From contig JBMNFI010000001.1 in assembly GCA_050949225.1 (NCBI GenBank), positions 1 to 64,000 of the forward strand: a stretch of 64,000 nt of DNA, read 5' to 3'. Positions 17,059 through 25,717 of this stretch are shown in pieces. Under the pieces are notes generated by a model. It did no database searches. It was not told the origin of the DNA and was given only the letters and a program-made list of their open reading frames with translations. How positions within the stretch are numbered: position 1 is the stretch's first letter; the number at the start of each line of letters is the position of its first letter. Made by a program: the position numbers and the translations under genes. The stretch comes from JBMNFI01 sp050949225. Its GTDB lineage: Bacteria > Bacillota > Dehalobacteriia > UBA4068.

Positions 17059-17874
17059 ATGATTATACCTAATATGATTTACGATATTCGTACAACTGAA
17101 TATGCAAAACGGACATTGACCAATCTCACAGGTGTACCAATTCCAGTATGGGAACAATACCTTGGTCACGAGCGTGAATATAAATATACAGATTATCTAG
17201 TGGCAGATGTGATCAACACTCATGGAAATCTTCCTCATAGCTACAAAGATTTTGAATTTGTATACTTTCATATCACAACAAGCGCTAACGGATGTGCATC
17301 CTTTCGGAAACATGGAATATTAGATCTAAAACAAGCTTATATGTGCCATGACTCTGAGCTAAGAGAGTTCTTGGAAAAGCACGATATTTATATCGATTTG
17401 GATGAGAGAGTACTGACATATTGCGGAAAAGCATTTGATATTACTTTTGGTGCTTGCCCAAGACAAGACACAGAGGCCTATAATCGTTGGTCTATAGGAA
17501 GAAAGTTTTACTATGATTACACTACGTGTGGATTCTTATCGGTGTGGGAGAGAAATCCATATGGCGGACAAGTTCATCGTAGACCAGAAATTTTAATGGA
17601 TATCGACAATCTTCTCGGATTGAAATTGTCCCAGGAGTGGATGTCGACACATGATTCTTATGAGATAGTGGCCAAGGTAAGTGGTGAAGAAGTTGTCTAT
17701 GATAGTGATGACGATCAAAGCGATGAAGATAAGGTTCTGAATTATTTGACGAAGGCATATTATACTGCTTTTGGAGAACCGAGTGAAAATGTACTTCTGA
17801 TTAAAAATCACATACAAATACCACCTTTGGACATTCTTGAAATAAAGCCAATGGAACACTGGAAAGATTATTGA
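17059..17874 (+). CDS. Uncharacterised protein with possible ADP-ribosyltransferase-like motif
   Basis: This encodes 271 residues from ATG 17059 after GGGAGGAAAATAG. The stretch YFHITTSANGCASFRKHGIL (about residues 69-88) has the H-(I/V)-T ... GI/L arrangement seen near the NAD site of DarT-like and Tpt1-like ADP-ribosyltransferase folds; that similarity is my inference. An acidic DSDDDQSDED patch lies near 215. No signal peptide or membrane segment is seen. It is the last co-directional gene of the island and may be the effector of the system, or an independent gene. Confidence 0.5.
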   Translation: MIIPNMIYDIRTTEYAKRTLTNLTGVPIPVWEQYLGHEREYKYTDYLVADVINTHGNLPHSYKDFEFVYFHITTSANGCASFRKHGILDLKQAYMCHDSELREFLEKHDIYIDLDERVLTYCGKAFDITFGACPRQDTEAYNRWSIGRKFYYDYTTCGFLSVWERNPYGGQVHRRPEILMDIDNLLGLKLSQEWMSTHDSYEIVAKVSGEEVVYDSDDDQSDEDKVLNYLTKAYYTAFGEPSENVLLIKNHIQIPPLDILEIKPMEHWKDY

Positions 17875-17974
17875 TGTTTTATGTATTGAAGCTTAATACT
17901 TTCACGAAATTAAATATAAAGCACCAAATTCCAATTTATGTGGAAGATCATATTAAGTTTAATTATGAAGGGTA

Positions 17975-18149
17975 ATGGATATGTTCCCGTCTACCGATAG
18001 CTCTAAAAATGAAGTGGATATGTTTCCGAGAACAGGCATACTCAAATGACATTCATTCTGTCCTCTCGAGCCATCCCCATAAAATCCACTATTGACCTGT
18101 TCCCTTGTACGGAAAATCAGCAAAATACATACCAGACATCAAGCTGATG
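17975..18149. mobile_element. Probable insertion-sequence end remnant
   Basis: TGGATATGTTCCCG (17976-17989) recurs as TGGATATGTTTCCG (18015-18028), 39 bp apart, with a weaker third copy containing CTGTTCCC near 18098. Spaced direct repeats of this sort are typical of the ends of IS21-type elements where the transposase binds. No transposase is present. The remnant abuts the broken 3' end of the adhesin gene, which suggests it caused the truncation. Identity is inferred. Confidence 0.35.
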
Positions 18150-18776
18150 CTATCGTGCCAGGTCGACTGTACCTGTTTTTGTTACATTATAAATAATCTC
18201 TTGCGGAGGAACGTTAACAAAATATGTTTTTTCAAGGATTTCGACTTCATGATCACCGACATTTCCTGCATCGCCACTATCATCATATTGAAGGGCAGCA
18301 GTAAATTTACAGGTCACGGAGTTAAAGTCTGTAAAAACTTCATCATCACCATCAAAGAGAATATTTGCATAGACCATTTGAGTAATGGGGTCAGTGGTAA
18401 AAGTGACATGTCCGACCGTTTTTTCCGCTGACTTGAGGGTGATTGTATCATTAGATATCAGCGTAAAAGCATTGCTTATAGGAAAAACCGCCGTGTCATT
18501 TTTTCTGACTGGATTTGCTGGTTCGGGGTCATCACCCTCTACCGGTACCCCAAAAGATATTTCTATTGAAACAGGATTTTTACTTGTTAAAGACCCACCT
18601 TCTCCAATTTCATTTCCGTTTTGTTTAATTGTCGCCACAAAATCAGTCAGAACACTCGTTTTATCAGTGTTCCCCGGGTCGTCTGCGTGGACTGTGGCCA
18701 AAGGTAAAAATAAGAAAGATAACAGGATTAATATGGTGGCCCAGCCTACCAACAGGCGCTCTCTTTTTTCTAACAT
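18150..18776 (-). pseudogene. Truncated secreted adhesin (collagen-adhesin/SpaA-like N-terminal domain)
   Basis: This encodes 208 residues beginning with a signal peptide (LLVGWATILILLSFLFLPLATVHA). The remainder matches the first Ig-like adhesion domain of Gram-positive surface proteins of the collagen-adhesin/fibrinogen-binder type, ending VTKTGTVDLA where a homologue would go on with a TITWTV-like strand. A stop follows two codons later in unrelated sequence. There is no cell-wall anchor, so the product would be released. I infer truncation by the adjacent IS-like DNA. The start has AAGGAGGA upstream. Confidence 0.7.
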
Positions 18777-18795
18777 AACTTTATTCCTCCTTTAA

Positions 18796-19184
18796 AGTTT
18801 TATATTTTATTTTCCCTGATACTAAGAAACAGCTATTAAAATAACTGTTCTTACGAGTTTTCAAGCGGAGTAAAAATAGCTTCAAAAATTGGCTTCAATA
18901 GTAAACAGTTTCGCTACGACCGTAACTGTAGAGGCAACAAAACAATCCTTTTGCTGCCTTTTTATAACGATCTTAAGCGAAACGTTTCAATAAAATTTTA
19001 TAATATTTACGGAAGTTTTGCTTGAAAACTTAGGACAGAGATATTGATATGGTAGCCTTAGAAAGAAAAAAAAATAACAGTTTTTTCTATTTATGGAAAG
19101 AAGGATTAAAAAAGAATACGTATAATAACATATATTGACATATATTGACATTAGTATAGATAACATTTGAACTGGAGGGATAAA
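18796..19184. promoter_or_regulatory. Divergent intergenic region with structured adhesin leader
   Basis: No gene is visible in these 389 nt. Read on the minus strand (adhesin side) it holds nested pairings: GTTTCGCT with AGCGAAAC enclosing GGCAGCAAAA with TTTTGTTGCC, then AACAGTTATT with AATAGCTGTT nearer the gene. On the plus side two 10-bp copies of TATATTGACA (19131-19140 and 19141-19150) give overlapping -35 boxes for the 19185 gene. The layout suggests regulated divergent transcription. Confidence 0.45.
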
Positions 19185-20585
19185 ATGAATATAGGCTTTT
19201 TATTGGAAAACCTTATTAGTATAGCACAAATCCCTAAAACTGATTTTGCACTTAGTATGAACATGACCCCCAGTGGGTTAAGTAAAATCCTTACGGGGAA
19301 AAGACTTCCTTTAATAAGAGATAATGAAATATTCAGCGGGCAAGCCGCCAGGTATTTTGCCGGAGCTATCTATGAAAAGAAATGTTATTTAAAATTTAAG
19401 GATATTTTCCCGGTTATTTATGATTTTGAATCTAAAGAAGAGCTGGAGATGTTTTTGGCGCAGGCAATAGAATATAGATTGCATGAGGATTTTGCGATAA
19501 AGAATAAGGGAAACAGGGATTATTCTAAAAAAGAACTGAGTTTTTTGGGTAATAAAAATGTTTTAAATATGTTTTGTATACTTGTTTCTGAAGGTATTCG
19601 TGATGCCGGCGATTCGCTTCTGGAGTTTTATAGCACTTTGCCATTACTAAGTGATGTTTATATGGATCTTTTCTGGCGCGTTAAAATTTTGGTATCTAGA
19701 AAATCACATCATATCAAGTTTAACCATTTTTTAAAAACACCTTGTTTTGAAAAAGCATATGATTATTATGATATTAATGTATTATCATTTGTTTTTAAAG
19801 CAGAGCAATATGTTGATTTTAATTTATGGAAAATAAAACAGGAGATCACTACACCTTTTTTACTTTTAAAAGGACAATTTCTTTTGCTTTTTAGTGCACA
19901 AATGGATGGTAAAATATTCCTTATGACACTGATAAAACAAAAAGGGTATCTGGCTACTTTTTTTAATTACCTGATGAAAAAGGATGCTGAAAAAATCAGT
20001 TATAATCGGGAAGAAGCTTTGGATATTTTAGAAAAGGATCCATCATCGATAGCCCGGTTGATAGATGAGGGTATGGATGCTGTATATAACTTTATTCATA
20101 TAGGGTATTTAGTTAATGAAGATGAACTGGAAAATGTGGTAGGCTCAAAAAGTATAAGAACAAATATCTTGCGGCTTTTTAAAAATGTCCTTAAAAATGA
20201 GACTGTTTTTTATATAACAGTAGATGCTATGGTTGATTTTTACTCTACGGGAAGGGTGATAGTTCCTTTAGTTGGTGTTATTGACATTGACAAAAAAGAA
20301 CGTCTATCATATTTAAAACGTTTTGGCCTTTATATCAATGAAAAAGGCACTGATAAAATCAAAATAATCAATAGTATGCTGCCCAAGGTTACTGTGCTTT
20401 GCTTAAAGGATATGAGTTTTGTGTATGTTTTTGATCCGGAATGTGAATATGAAAAAATTCATTGTTTACATACAAATATTATTGGCAATCTGTTGGATAA
20501 ACAAGTAAAAAGTGGTTCTTTAAAATTGCTGGAATTCAGTTCGGAATTATGGGATATTTATATAGACGAGTTGTCCAATCGTTAA
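19185..20585 (+). CDS. HTH-containing regulator-like protein, unknown
   Basis: This encodes 466 residues from ATG 19185, with CTGGAGGGA 5 nt upstream; the longer frame from 19167 includes that site. The first about 55 residues (IPKTDFALSMNMTPSGLSKILTGKR) look like a Cro/CI helix-turn-helix. The rest is a long alpha-helical region with no recognised domain. It is divergent from the truncated adhesin and shares its promoter region, so it may have regulated it. It is not secreted. Family assignment beyond the HTH is not possible by eye. Confidence 0.6.
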   Translation: MNIGFLLENLISIAQIPKTDFALSMNMTPSGLSKILTGKRLPLIRDNEIFSGQAARYFAGAIYEKKCYLKFKDIFPVIYDFESKEELEMFLAQAIEYRLHEDFAIKNKGNRDYSKKELSFLGNKNVLNMFCILVSEGIRDAGDSLLEFYSTLPLLSDVYMDLFWRVKILVSRKSHHIKFNHFLKTPCFEKAYDYYDINVLSFVFKAEQYVDFNLWKIKQEITTPFLLLKGQFLLLFSAQMDGKIFLMTLIKQKGYLATFFNYLMKKDAEKISYNREEALDILEKDPSSIARLIDEGMDAVYNFIHIGYLVNEDELENVVGSKSIRTNILRLFKNVLKNETVFYITVDAMVDFYSTGRVIVPLVGVIDIDKKERLSYLKRFGLYINEKGTDKIKIINSMLPKVTVLCLKDMSFVYVFDPECEYEKIHCLHTNIIGNLLDKQVKSGSLKLLEFSSELWDIYIDELSNR

Positions 20586-20775
20586 ATCCAGGAGTAGTTT
20601 TTGTCAGTAGAACTAAAAATAGCTTGCCTTTATAAAACAAACAGAAGGTTCTTAAAAACTGATTTTATAATATGTTTATAATTAATGATCAATAGCAGCC
20701 TCATATAGAGGATAATGGTTATTTTTTATAGATTGACAGACACCGACAAACAAAATAATTTATTTTTATAAATTA

Positions 20776-20804
20776 TTGGCAAATGTAAATAAATATGATA
20801 AAAT
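20776..20804 (+). promoter_or_regulatory. Malic enzyme promoter
   Basis: TTGGCA (20776-20781), a 17-bp spacer and TAAAAT (20799-20804) lie about 39 bp before the malic enzyme start. The rest of the 257-nt gap from 20586 shows no gene. Confidence 0.65.
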
Positions 20805-20842
20805 AAAAAAAGTTATGGTTTTTTAGAAGAAAGAGGTATATT

Positions 20843-22027
20843 TTGTCGATGGACTATGCAAAAGAATCATTGAAATTGCATTATAAATGGCAGGGGAAGC
20901 TGGAAATTGTTAACAAAATGACTGTAAACAGCAAGGAAGATTTATCCTTGGCTTATACCCCCGGAGTGGCACAACCCTGCTTGGAAATCAAAAAAAATCC
21001 TGATAAAAGTTATGAACTGACCGGACGCTGGAACACTATTGCGGTAGTTACCGATGGTTCCGCCGTTCTTGGTTTGGGTGACATTGGCCCAGAGGCAAGC
21101 ATGCCTGTCATGGAAGGTAAATGTGTGCTGTTTAAAGCTTTTGGCAATGTTGATGCGATTCCTTTGTGTATTCGATCTCAAGATACTGAAGAAATTATTA
21201 GGACTATAGAACTGTTGGCGGGTTCTTTTGGCGGTATTAACTTAGAGGATATTAGTGCGCCAAGATGTTTTGAAATTGAAAGAAAACTTAAAGAGCGTTG
21301 TGATATTCCAATTTTCCATGATGACCAGCATGGTACAGCGGTGGTTACTTTGGCTGCTGTGTTAAATGCCCTTAAAATTGTTAATAAAAAAATTGATAAG
21401 ATAAAATTTGTAACCTGTGGTGCCGGTTCTGCCGGTATTGCTGTAGTGCGTTTACTACAGGCTATGGGTTTGACACAAGTGATCATGTGTGATCGTCAAG
21501 GGGCTATTTACCAGGGCAGATCAGGTCTTAACTCTGAAAAAAAACAGATAGCAAAAATAACTAATTATGAAAAAGTTTCTGGTAGTTTAGCTGATGTTAT
21601 GGTAGATGCCGATGTTTTTTTAGGAGTATCATCTCCTAACACTGTGACCTCTAAAATGGTGCGCAGCATGGCTGAAAACCCCGTTCTTTTTCCGATGGCA
21701 AACCCGGTGCCAGAGATTATGCCGGATTTAGCCAAAGAGGCAGGAGCCGCTGTAATAGGTACCGGACGCAGTGATTTTCCTAATCAGATCAATAATGTAC
21801 TGGCCTTTCCGGGAATTTTTCGGGGGGCTTTGGATGTACGAGCTAAGGATATTAATGATGAAATGAAAATTGCAGCTGCTTATGCGATTGCTGATTTAGT
21901 TTCCGAACAGGAGTTAACTCCGGAATATATTATACCAAATGCTTTCGATCCCCGTTTAGGTAAGGCGGTCGCAGCGGCAGTTGCCGCGGCTGCTCAAAAA
22001 AGCGGGGTAGCAAGAATTATAAAATAA
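20843..22027 (+). CDS. NAD(P)-dependent malic enzyme
   Basis: This encodes 394 residues; TTG 20843 is preferred because AAGAGG is 6 nt upstream, ATG 20849 being the alternative. The malic signature SLAYTPGVAQPC and VVTDGSAVLGLGDIGP are near the N-terminus, IPIFHDDQHGTA carries metal ligands, and a Rossmann site reads CGAGSAGIA. It converts malate to pyruvate and CO2 in the cytoplasm with reduction of NAD(P). The length fits the short bacterial type without a phosphotransacetylase tail. It is followed 18 nt later by a small membrane protein gene. Confidence 0.93.
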   Translation: MSMDYAKESLKLHYKWQGKLEIVNKMTVNSKEDLSLAYTPGVAQPCLEIKKNPDKSYELTGRWNTIAVVTDGSAVLGLGDIGPEASMPVMEGKCVLFKAFGNVDAIPLCIRSQDTEEIIRTIELLAGSFGGINLEDISAPRCFEIERKLKERCDIPIFHDDQHGTAVVTLAAVLNALKIVNKKIDKIKFVTCGAGSAGIAVVRLLQAMGLTQVIMCDRQGAIYQGRSGLNSEKKQIAKITNYEKVSGSLADVMVDADVFLGVSSPNTVTSKMVRSMAENPVLFPMANPVPEIMPDLAKEAGAAVIGTGRSDFPNQINNVLAFPGIFRGALDVRAKDINDEMKIAAAYAIADLVSEQELTPEYIIPNAFDPRLGKAVAAAVAAAAQKSGVARIIK

Positions 22028-22045
22028 AAGAGAAGAGGTGTTTTT

Positions 22046-22594
22046 ATGATTTGTCCATGGTGTAAACAAGAAATCCCTGATGATAGCAAATATTGTCCCA
22101 AGTGTGCCGGAGGGATCAAGAAAAACCTTGATCCAAAAGCGGCGGCAGAGGAAGCTTCAACTGCTGCAGTGCCGGCGGCGGATGGTACTGCTGTGGCAGG
22201 TGTGGACAAAGCTAATTTCAAGTTTGGAGTTTGGCCTAAAATTTGGTTTATCCTTTGTACTATTGGAGGGTTTATCAATGTAATTTTAGGTATTATCCTT
22301 CTTGCTTTAGGTGGTCATGCTATGTTACTGATGGGGGCCGGGGGAATTATACCTGCCGGTGCAGCTTTTGTCTTTGGTATTTTACTGATTATTTTAGGTT
22401 TAATTATGTCCATCAACTATCTTTTGCTTCTTAATAAAAAAAGAAAGACTTTCTTTTTTGTCATCCTGGCAGTAGTGATTGCGACTATTATTCTTAATGC
22501 TGTTTTCCATAATTCTACAAGTATTATTTTCAGTGTGATACATATTCTTATTACTTTCTTAACACTACGTCCTTATTGGGCAAAAATGAAATAA
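22046..22594 (+). CDS. Zinc-ribbon membrane protein
   Basis: This encodes 182 residues. The first 25 contain a zinc-ribbon pair, CPWC ... CPKC, on the cytoplasmic side; an alanine-rich linker follows, then four hydrophobic helices (about 66-90, 96-125, 133-153, 158-175). A good GAGAAGAGGTG precedes the ATG. This class of small zinc-ribbon membrane protein has no settled function. The 18-nt spacing and shared terminator suggest co-transcription with the malic enzyme. Confidence 0.75.
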   Translation: MICPWCKQEIPDDSKYCPKCAGGIKKNLDPKAAAEEASTAAVPAADGTAVAGVDKANFKFGVWPKIWFILCTIGGFINVILGIILLALGGHAMLLMGAGGIIPAGAAFVFGILLIILGLIMSINYLLLLNKKRKTFFFVILAVVIATIILNAVFHNSTSIIFSVIHILITFLTLRPYWAKMK

Positions 22595-22605
22595 AACCAA
22601 CATTA

Positions 22606-22634
22606 AAAACGAGCGGGTCTGGCCCGCTCGTTTT
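22606..22634 (+). terminator. Intrinsic terminator
   Basis: AAAACGAGCGGG pairs perfectly with CCCGCTCGTTTT around a 5-nt loop, followed by Ts. Confidence 0.9.
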
Positions 22635-22754
22635 TATTTTATTATAGGAAAACCATTTTTTATGTGGGTGGTGTACTAATTTAGCATAAAAAACTTCTCC
22701 AGGTTTCATAGAAAAGGTGACCGAAAGACTTAAAAAAGAATATTATAGGTCAGA

Positions 22755-22789
22755 GTGGTCTTTAAGGTTTACTAAACCTTAAAGACCAC
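22755..22789. repeat. Perfect 16-bp stem hairpin in convergent gap
   Basis: GTGGTCTTTAAGGTTT (22755-22770) pairs exactly with 22774-22789 around a 3-nt loop. It lies between the plus-strand terminator and the convergent HAD gene. No T run follows. Confidence 0.8.
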
Positions 22790-22815
22790 GATTTTGTGAA
22801 AACAATGTAGGCTCA

Positions 22816-22855
22816 ATAACATCACCCCCGTCTTTAAAGACGGGGGTGATGTTAT
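22816..22855. repeat. Perfect 40-bp palindrome after the HAD gene
   Basis: Twenty bases on each side of the axis at 22835/22836 are exact complements, with the G/C block CACCCCCGTC on the left. It ends 5 bp before the stop of the minus-strand gene, so it probably serves as its transcription terminator or RNA-stabilising hairpin, although no T run follows on that strand. Confidence 0.85.
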
Positions 22856-22859
22856 GCTT

Positions 22860-23528
22860 TTAAAGTAATTCAGTAAAGCTTTCGATTGCGATATCACAGT
22901 TTTCCTTAATGATATCGGGATGATCAATAGTCTGTTCATCTAAAATACCGCAGACGGCAAAGCCGGCCTGTTTAGCAGAGATAATTGCATAAAGCGCATC
23001 TTCAAAAACTAAACAGTTTTTTTTATCAAGCTGCATTTTAGCGGCAGCCTCAAGATAAATCTGTGGATCGCTTTTAGGTTTTCCTACTTCACCGACGGTG
23101 ATAACAAATTGCATATATTGCAGTAGCCCTAAATTATCCAAAGCCATTTCTGCCAGGTGTTTATCAGTCAGTGTAGCTACACAGCATTTTATTTTACGTT
23201 CGGCCAGTTCCTGCAGAAATTCTTTTACACCGGGTTTACTCGTAATTTTATGCAAGTATTGATAGGTCATTTCTTCTTGCCATTGGGAAAAGATTTCATC
23301 ACCAGTCAAATTGAGGGCAAATTTCTCAGCAAAGAGGTGAGCCACCTTTTCCAAGGTCAGCTTTTCTATTTGTTTGATCAATTCAGTGGTTTGTGTAAGG
23401 TTGTTTTTAATCAGAAAATTATCCGCTAAGTTTTTCCAGGCTGTTAATGAATCCAAAAGCGTACCATCCATATCAAAAATGACGCCTTGAGGATTGATTT
23501 TAGCGAATTGAAGTTTTTTAGTAGTCAC
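22860..23528 (-). CDS. HAD-superfamily phosphatase/phosphoglucomutase-like
   Basis: This encodes 222 residues. Motif I is FDMDGTLLDS with nucleophile D19, motif II is in VATLTDKH, motif III is the lysine of GKPKSDP, and motif IV is FEDA. A helical cap occupies about residues 30-95. The family (beta-phosphoglucomutase/GS1-like) hydrolyses or transfers small sugar phosphates; the substrate cannot be read. It lies 15 nt downstream of the thioesterase gene on the same strand. Confidence 0.88.
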   Translation of the reverse strand: MTTKKLQFAKINPQGVIFDMDGTLLDSLTAWKNLADNFLIKNNLTQTTELIKQIEKLTLEKVAHLFAEKFALNLTGDEIFSQWQEEMTYQYLHKITSKPGVKEFLQELAERKIKCCVATLTDKHLAEMALDNLGLLQYMQFVITVGEVGKPKSDPQIYLEAAAKMQLDKKNCLVFEDALYAIISAKQAGFAVCGILDEQTIDHPDIIKENCDIAIESFTELL

Positions 23529-23543
23529 AAAATGCTCCTTTAT

Positions 23544-24056
23544 TTATATTTCTATTTCCTCCGGAAGGGGTTTTTCTTTATCGAATTGCCAGCCGAATTC
23601 AAAAAACTCGGCGGTGGTAATTTCCGGCAGTTTCATTTTAGCGTATTTGCCGCTTCCCATGATTGCTATTTGTCCATTGGGAAGAATTAGTTCACTTTCA
23701 GCAGTAAATGTTTTCGGGAAATTTTGAGTGACACGAGCCACCACTTTTAAATTGTTGTCAAGTGGTACAGGTTTTAGATAACGAGTTTTAAATTCCATGG
23801 TCACTGCCCAGCAATGCGGTTCACTGATCATAATAGCACGTGCCATGGCTTCATTAATAATAGCAGAACTAATGCCGCTATGCAATCTGCCCGGATAGCT
23901 TTGATGTTCTTTTTGAGTGGTAAAGTAGGCGACTAATTCATCATTATCCAATTCATAAAAAGATGCTTTGAGTCCCAAGTCATTTTCCAGGCCACAGACC
24001 AAGCAATGTAAGCTGTTATTTTGTTTTTTCAGTACTTTATGTTTAATTTTTCTCAC
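23544..24056 (-). CDS. Hotdog-fold thioesterase (PaaI-like)
   Basis: This encodes 170 residues. The region LHSGISSAIINEAMARAI followed by TMEFKTRYLKPVP is the hotdog helix and strand of acyl-CoA thioesterases of the PaaI/YbgC type, although the usual H-G-G is altered to LHSG. A CLVCG pair near residue 18 could bind a metal. It is probably a cytoplasmic acyl-CoA hydrolase. It is the first gene of a two-gene operon with the HAD hydrolase. Confidence 0.8.
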   Translation of the reverse strand: MRKIKHKVLKKQNNSLHCLVCGLENDLGLKASFYELDNDELVAYFTTQKEHQSYPGRLHSGISSAIINEAMARAIMISEPHCWAVTMEFKTRYLKPVPLDNNLKVVARVTQNFPKTFTAESELILPNGQIAIMGSGKYAKMKLPEITTAEFFEFGWQFDKEKPLPEEIEI

Positions 24057-24302
24057 TTCCTTTTACCAGTCTTCCCGAATATCTTTATTATAAAGGTATT
24101 TCACTTGATGTCAAGGTAATCACCTAAAGGATCAATTACTTTAAAAGTTATTATATTTACTTAAAAAATAAAGGATTTTAGAAGATTTAAGTAGTATTTA
24201 GATTAATATAACGGTTTTTATAGAAAAATGCTTAATTGACATGATAAAATAAGAAATAATAGCTTTACGTAATACAGATAAATTAGTTTGGAGTGGGTAT
24301 GG

Positions 24303-25679
24303 ATGAAAAAGGGTATTTTTATTGTTGTAGCGGCAGTTATTATTATTTTTGTTGCTGGATCCTTAAATTCTCCATCTGCTAAAATAGATAAAAAGGAGAT
24401 TATGACCTCGGCGGAGGCTATTGTTTCCGGCTATGAAAACAAGTCTTTTGTGGAGGATACAGAGCAATATCTTATTGGTGTTCACATTCCACAAGGGGAA
24501 AACAAAAAGCTTAACCAACTATTGGAGGATTTTGCTACTGTTTCTATTAATGAGTTTAAGCAGGATGTCAAAGCTTACGGGGAAAACAATGAGGTAAAAC
24601 GCCGTGATATTTTTGCTTTGCATATAGATTACCATATGTTTGCTTTAGGAGATGAGCTGGTTTCCGTTGTTTTTGATCGTAAGACTGTTTTAGGGAAAGA
24701 ATGGCAAAAGAACTTATTCTCTGTTAACTATGATTTGGTCACCAACAATGAATTGGTACTGAATCAGTTATTTAAAAAAACTGCTTCGAATCCGGTGAAA
24801 CAAATATCCGGTATTGCCCAACAGGATATGACTGCGCTTATTGACAAACAAGATGATTTTGACCGAGCCGTTTTTGAAAATGGTATTGCAGCCCAAGCGG
24901 ATAATTATGATATTTTTGCCATGACGGAACACGGACTGGTCATTTATTTTGATTATGGTCAATTAATAGATACTGATAAAGGATCATATAGCCTGATAAT
25001 TAATTATGATCGCTTACAGGACAATCTTATTTTTTCTGATGGTTTAGATCGTAAAAAGGTCATTGACCCTGAAAAACCAATTGTAGCTATGACCTTTGAT
25101 GATGGACCGCATAGTAAATATACGCCGCAGCTTTTGGATGCTTTAAAAAAAAGGGATATCAGTGTAACTTTTTTTGTCTTGGGTAACTTGACCAAATCGA
25201 TGCCTAATATTGTTAAAAGGGCTGTGAATGAAGGGCATTCGGTACAAATCCACAGTTATAATCATATAGGCAGTTATAATTCCATGAGTGAGGAAACTAT
25301 CAGAAGTCATATCGATAAAACATCTCAGGCGATTATGGCCGCCGGTGGAAAGCGACCCACCAGTATGCGACCGACCTATGGAGCTATTGATGTTGAAACG
25401 GCAGCCATTATTGACATGCCGATTATTCTGTGGAGCGTGGATACCTTGGATTGGAAATATCGCAATGCTGAAAAGGTTAAAAACGAGATAGTAAACAAAG
25501 CAAAAGATGGGGATATTATCCTTTTACATGATATTTATTCCTCATCTGTTTCCGGGGCGATTGCAGCTATTGATGTGTTGCAGAAAAAGGGTTATCAGTT
25601 TGTCACTGTTGATGAATTATTTGCTTATAAGGAAAAGGAACTTAAAAAAGGTGTTATTTATACCCATGCTTATCCATGA
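24303..25679 (+). CDS. Polysaccharide deacetylase (NodB domain, PdaC-like)
   Basis: This encodes 458 residues from ATG 24303 after GGAGTGGG. An N-terminal membrane anchor (GIFIVVAAVIIIFVAG) is followed by a DUF3298/DUF4163-like region (about 40-250) and a C-terminal NodB domain: TFDDGPHSKY with the catalytic Asp and metal Asp, HSYNH, RPTYG and LLHD. The layout resembles B. subtilis PdaC, which removes acetyl groups from peptidoglycan N-acetylmuramic acid outside the membrane. TTGACA at 24236 may be its -35. The 246-nt gap before it holds no gene. Confidence 0.88.
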   Translation: MKKGIFIVVAAVIIIFVAGSLNSPSAKIDKKEIMTSAEAIVSGYENKSFVEDTEQYLIGVHIPQGENKKLNQLLEDFATVSINEFKQDVKAYGENNEVKRRDIFALHIDYHMFALGDELVSVVFDRKTVLGKEWQKNLFSVNYDLVTNNELVLNQLFKKTASNPVKQISGIAQQDMTALIDKQDDFDRAVFENGIAAQADNYDIFAMTEHGLVIYFDYGQLIDTDKGSYSLIINYDRLQDNLIFSDGLDRKKVIDPEKPIVAMTFDDGPHSKYTPQLLDALKKRDISVTFFVLGNLTKSMPNIVKRAVNEGHSVQIHSYNHIGSYNSMSEETIRSHIDKTSQAIMAAGGKRPTSMRPTYGAIDVETAAIIDMPIILWSVDTLDWKYRNAEKVKNEIVNKAKDGDIILLHDIYSSSVSGAIAAIDVLQKKGYQFVTVDELFAYKEKELKKGVIYTHAYP

Positions 25680-25717
25680 GTAAAATAAAGTAAATAATAA
25701 CAAGGAGGCGACTTTTT

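Noticed and set aside
16876..17169. 97-codon minus-strand frame overlapping the start of the 17059 gene
   Set aside because: No ribosome-binding site and it overlaps a better-supported gene.
18385..18795. 136-codon plus-strand frame opposite the adhesin
   Set aside because: The minus strand has a signal peptide and an adhesin pattern with a good ribosome-binding site; this frame is its shadow.
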